From assembly GCF_016734815.1 (NCBI RefSeq), contig NZ_JAERQF010000010.1, positions 62,001 through 126,000 of the forward strand: a stretch of DNA of 64,000 nt. The letters run 5' to 3'. Position 1 is the stretch's first letter. Each line of letters starts with the position of its first letter. Shown in pieces: positions 61,513 through 64,000 of this stretch. A program made the position numbers and the translations under genes. The notes beneath the pieces were generated by a model. It was given only the letters and a program-made list of their open reading frames with translations. It was not told the DNA's origin and ran no database searches. The DNA comes from Hymenobacter rubidus (lineage in GTDB: Bacteria > Bacteroidota > Bacteroidia > Cytophagales > Hymenobacteraceae).

Positions 61513-62238
61513 TTATTTCGACGAAAGTGACGCATCGGCGGCAGGCAGCGAGGTAGGCCCGGCCACGATTTCGTGCGTCGCAGGATTGATTTCTTCTACC
61601 TCGAAACCCGCCACCATGGCCCGAAAATTATTCCAGCCCGCCCGAACCACCTGCGCAATGTGCACGATAAAAAACAGCACATAGCCGAGGGTGAGCACAA
61701 AGTGAATGATGCGGGCAAACTCGTAGCCGCCCAGCGCCTGCGTGAGCCAGCCAAACTGCACGGGCTTGTAAATGGCCAACCCGGTGAGCACCGAACCCAG
61801 GCCCATCAGGATTACGCTGGTATAGGCAATTTGCTGGGCACCGTTGAACTTGCGCACGGGCAGCGGCTTTTTGTAAAGACCCAGGTCGTGCAGGGTCACC
61901 AACACCGCCTCGCGAAACGAGTGCCGCGTGGGCAACAGGTAGCGCCACTCGCCCGAAATAATGGTGTAGAGCACGTAAAGCACGCCATTACCGAAAAACA
62001 CCCACATGAGCACAAAATGCCAGCTCATGCCCTGCGCCAGCTTGTGGTCGAGGTGCAGGGCATCGTTGAACGACTGCGGGAAGAATTTAAACAGCGTGGT
62101 GTGGCCCCAACCAATACGGTACACGTCGTTGGCCCAATAAATCCAGAGCCCGCTCCAAATCATCAGGCTCAGGACGGGGAAGTTGACCCAGTGAAACCAG
62201 CGAATGGCCAACGGGTGCTTTTCAACGAGTTGCTTCAT
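61513..62238 (-). CDS. b561-type membrane cytochrome b, partner of the molybdoenzyme
   Basis: 241-residue polytopic protein of the cytochrome b561 / Ni-hydrogenase b-subunit family. Heme-ligand candidates: His in IRWFHW (about 14), His in LHLDHKLAQGMSWHF, and His pair in IIHFVLTLGYVLFFIVHIAQV. Four or five helices are predicted by eye. ATG 62238 gives MKQLVEKHPLAIRWFHW, the family start; the 18 residues upstream are discarded. It is upstream of and co-oriented with the molybdopterin gene (14-base gap) and probably passes quinol electrons to it. Confidence 0.88.
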   Translation of the reverse strand: MKQLVEKHPLAIRWFHWVNFPVLSLMIWSGLWIYWANDVYRIGWGHTTLFKFFPQSFNDALHLDHKLAQGMSWHFVLMWVFFGNGVLYVLYTIISGEWRYLLPTRHSFREAVLVTLHDLGLYKKPLPVRKFNGAQQIAYTSVILMGLGSVLTGLAIYKPVQFGWLTQALGGYEFARIIHFVLTLGYVLFFIVHIAQVVRAGWNNFRAMVAGFEVEEINPATHEIVAGPTSLPAADASLSSK

Positions 62239-62736
62239 AAACAAGCGAATTAATAGGAAACCGGCGCAAAGTACCGCCCCCGAGGGGGCCACACCTACGC
62301 CCGGCTCGACGCTGCGGATGGTGTACCCTTACAAGCGGCGCCCCTTATTTCCCGGTGCAAGCGGCAATTGGGGCGTGGGCTTTAGTGCCCAAAACTGGAT
62401 AGCCTTCCAACGGTTTACGCGTCTCCCTAACCAGTTGGGCTTAGCTCTACCCTCAGCAGCTGGGCGCAATTCACTCAGCCACCTCCACGCTTCACGGATA
62501 ATACATTGATTGTCAGTAAATAAAATAGGCGGCAGGGAAACCCCGCCGCCTATCCATACCAAAACACCTTAAAAAACTATTCTTTCACGATGATGCTAAC
62601 AATAATTGCACCAAAAGATTCCGAGCCAGAGAATATTTTTACAGAACGCTTGCGATGAGGGGCCTATGCGTTAGCCGACAGCCTGTTTCGATGAATTATC
62701 CGGTGGGGAAACTGCTTTCATACGCTTTCACAAAAA
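62239..62736. other. Intergenic stretch with a hairpin and no confident gene
   Basis: About 500 bases. A hairpin at 62525-62553 (ATAGGCGG / CCGCCTAT outer arms) has T-rich sequence after it on the minus strand. Just upstream on that strand, an open frame without a start codon ends RKRSVKIFSGSESF...SIIVKE and TAG at 62577; with the hairpin it may be the tail of a lost gene. The plus-strand frame at 62204-62509 has no coding character. Confidence 0.35.
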
Positions 62737-62762
62737 GGGCCCCGACGCATTCGTCGGGGCCC
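62737..62762 (-). terminator. ffh terminator
   Basis: Perfect 11-base stem GGGCCCCGACG / CGTCGGGGCCC with a 4-base loop; TTTTTG follows on the minus strand, 28 bases after the ffh stop. Confidence 0.9.
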
Positions 62763-62790
62763 CAGATAGTACAGGCGCAGTGCCGGAAGC

Positions 62791-64000
62791 TTAGCGGCCC
62801 ATCATGCCGCCGGGGCCGCCTTTCATGCCGCCCATCATCTTGGCCATCTGGGCCATGCCGCCTTTAGTCTGGCTGAGCTTGTTCATGGTGCGCATCATTT
62901 TGCGCATGTCGTCAAATTGCTTCATCAGCGCGTTTACCTGCTGAATGTCGGTGCCCGAGCCTTTGGCCAGCCGGCGCTTGCGCGAGCCGTTGAGCAGGTC
63001 GGGGTTGGCCCGCTCCTGCTTGGTCATGCTCCGGATAATGGCCTCGACCGGCTTGAAGGCGTCGTCGTCGATTTCCACGTCCTTCATGGCCTTGCTCATG
63101 CCCGGAATCATGCCCATCAAGTCTTTGATGTTGCCCATCTTCTTGATTTGCTCGAGCTGGCCGAGGAAGTCGTTGAAGTCGAACTGGTTTTTGCGGATTT
63201 TCTTCTCGATGCGCCGCGCCTCGTCTTCGTCGAACTGCTGCTGCGCCCGTTCGACCAGCGAAATCACGTCGCCCATGCCCAAGATGCGCTGGGCCATGCG
63301 GTCGGGGTAGAACAGGTCGAGCGCGTCCATCTTCTCGCCCGTCGAGATGAACTTGATGGGCTTGGTGACCACGGCCCGAATGCTGAGGGCCGCGCCACCG
63401 CGCGAGTCGCCGTCGAGCTTGGTCAGCACCACACCGTCGAAATTCAGACGCTCGTTGAAGGTTTTGGCGGTGTTCACGGCGTCCTGGCCGGTCATGGAGT
63501 CCACCACAAACAGCGTTTCGCTCGGGTTGATGGCCGACTTCACGGCTTCAATCTCGCGCATCATCTGCTCGTCCACGGCCAAGCGGCCCGCGGTGTCGAT
63601 GATGACTACCTTCTTGCCATTTTTTCGGGCATAGTCAATGGCGTTGCGGGAAATCTCAACGGGGTTCTTGTTCTCAACTTCCGAGTACACTTCCACCCCG
63701 ATTTGCTCGCCGAGCACCTTGAGCTGGTCGATGGCCGCGGGGCGGTACACGTCGCAGGCCACGAGCAGCGTGTTGCGGCCCTGCTTCTTGATGTAGCTGG
63801 CCAGCTTGCCGGCAAAGGTGGTTTTGCCCGAGCCCTGCAAGCCCGAAAGCAAAATCACGGCCGGGTCGCCCTTGATGACGATGTCCTTCTTTTCGCCGCC
63901 CATGAGCTCGGTGAGCTCATCGTAGACGATTTTGACCATAAGCTGGCCCGGCGACACAGCCGTAAGCACGTCGCGGCCCATGGCAGCGTCCTTGATTTTA
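62791..64000 (-). CDS. ffh: Signal recognition particle protein Ffh, 5' end outside window
   Basis: SRP54-type GTPase that binds 4.5S RNA and signal sequences. The frame is open to the window edge (KIKDAA precedes the first internal ATG at 63981), so the N domain is mostly missing. Visible GTPase motifs are G1 GLQGSGKTTFAGKLA, DVYRPAAIDQL, G3 DTAGRLAVD, G4 TKLDGDSRGG and GEKMDALDLFYPDRMAQRILGMGD. The M domain (from about 63240 down) contains LEQIKKMGNIKDLMGMIPGM, the RNA-binding NGSRKRRLAKGSG and a Met/Gly-rich tail, MMGGMKGGPGGMMGR. The product works with FtsY at the membrane. Confidence 0.96.
   Translation of the reverse strand, partial: KIKDAAMGRDVLTAVSPGQLMVKIVYDELTELMGGEKKDIVIKGDPAVILLSGLQGSGKTTFAGKLASYIKKQGRNTLLVACDVYRPAAIDQLKVLGEQIGVEVYSEVENKNPVEISRNAIDYARKNGKKVVIIDTAGRLAVDEQMMREIEAVKSAINPSETLFVVDSMTGQDAVNTAKTFNERLNFDGVVLTKLDGDSRGGAALSIRAVVTKPIKFISTGEKMDALDLFYPDRMAQRILGMGDVISLVERAQQQFDEDEARRIEKKIRKNQFDFNDFLGQLEQIKKMGNIKDLMGMIPGMSKAMKDVEIDDDAFKPVEAIIRSMTKQERANPDLLNGSRKRRLAKGSGTDIQQVNALMKQFDDMRKMMRTMNKLSQTKGGMAQMAKMMGGMKGGPGGMMGR

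Overview
The window reads as a chromosomal segment of a high-GC member of the Bacteroidota, most likely Hymenobacter or a close relative. The reasons are five secreted proteins with type IX secretion (T9SS) sorting or gliding-type C-termini, an OMP_b-brl_3 type TonB-linked receptor, DUF4846, DUF6029, Omp28 and YwqK proteins typical of this phylum, promoter boxes of the form TAnnTTTG, no strong Shine-Dalgarno sites, and GC-rich codon use. The genus is an inference; no rRNA lies in the window. Both ends cut a gene: topA on the left and ffh on the right.

Layout. 1-9.8 kb: topA (partial), a DUF4846 protein, a delta-60 repeat T9SS cargo, a HAD phosphatase, a compact pirin / nitroreductase / pirin set followed by a PPOX-fold protein, a broken SPW-repeat gene and a zinc-free sirtuin. 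9.8-15.7 kb: a DUF457-type membrane hydrolase, a decayed FAD monooxygenase, a very large metallophosphoesterase-BamA fusion and Ppx/GppA. 15.8-21.2 kb (minus): Omp28 lipoprotein, DUF6029 outer-membrane protein, TlpA thioredoxin and a T9SS cargo, apparently one transcription unit with a thiol-redox theme. 21.4-29.6 kb: a small T9SS cargo overlapping ppk1 tail to tail, ridA, gyrB, a YCF48-like T9SS cargo and a Ser-Pro-Arg tRNA cluster. 29.7-42.4 kb: batB-batC, thiolase, YwqK-repeat protein, TonB-linked receptor, M28 peptidase, an AT/GC mosaic orphan gene and hisS. 42.5-50.5 kb: two small secreted proteins, a LytS kinase / degenerate LytS pseudokinase / LytTR regulator operon with probable LytTR binding repeats in front of it, hutH, and a gliding-motility-type T9SS cargo. 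50.7-64 kb: YbaB, a family 2 glycosyltransferase, PspC, a TPR lipoprotein, pdhB, a membrane glycosyltransferase-like protein, DinB, thioesterase, methyltransferase, DUF2256, an orphan, a molybdoenzyme with its b-type cytochrome, and ffh.

The strongest system-level signals are the three-gene LytS / pseudo-LytS / LytTR module (4-base overlaps, phospho-acceptor His lost in the second kinase, two 13-base direct repeats 21 bases apart upstream), and several families of intergenic palindromic elements, one of which appears split by two others at 60.2-60.6 kb and one of which has been captured as the translated N-terminus of a glycosyltransferase. No CRISPR array, prophage, intact transposase or integrase was seen.
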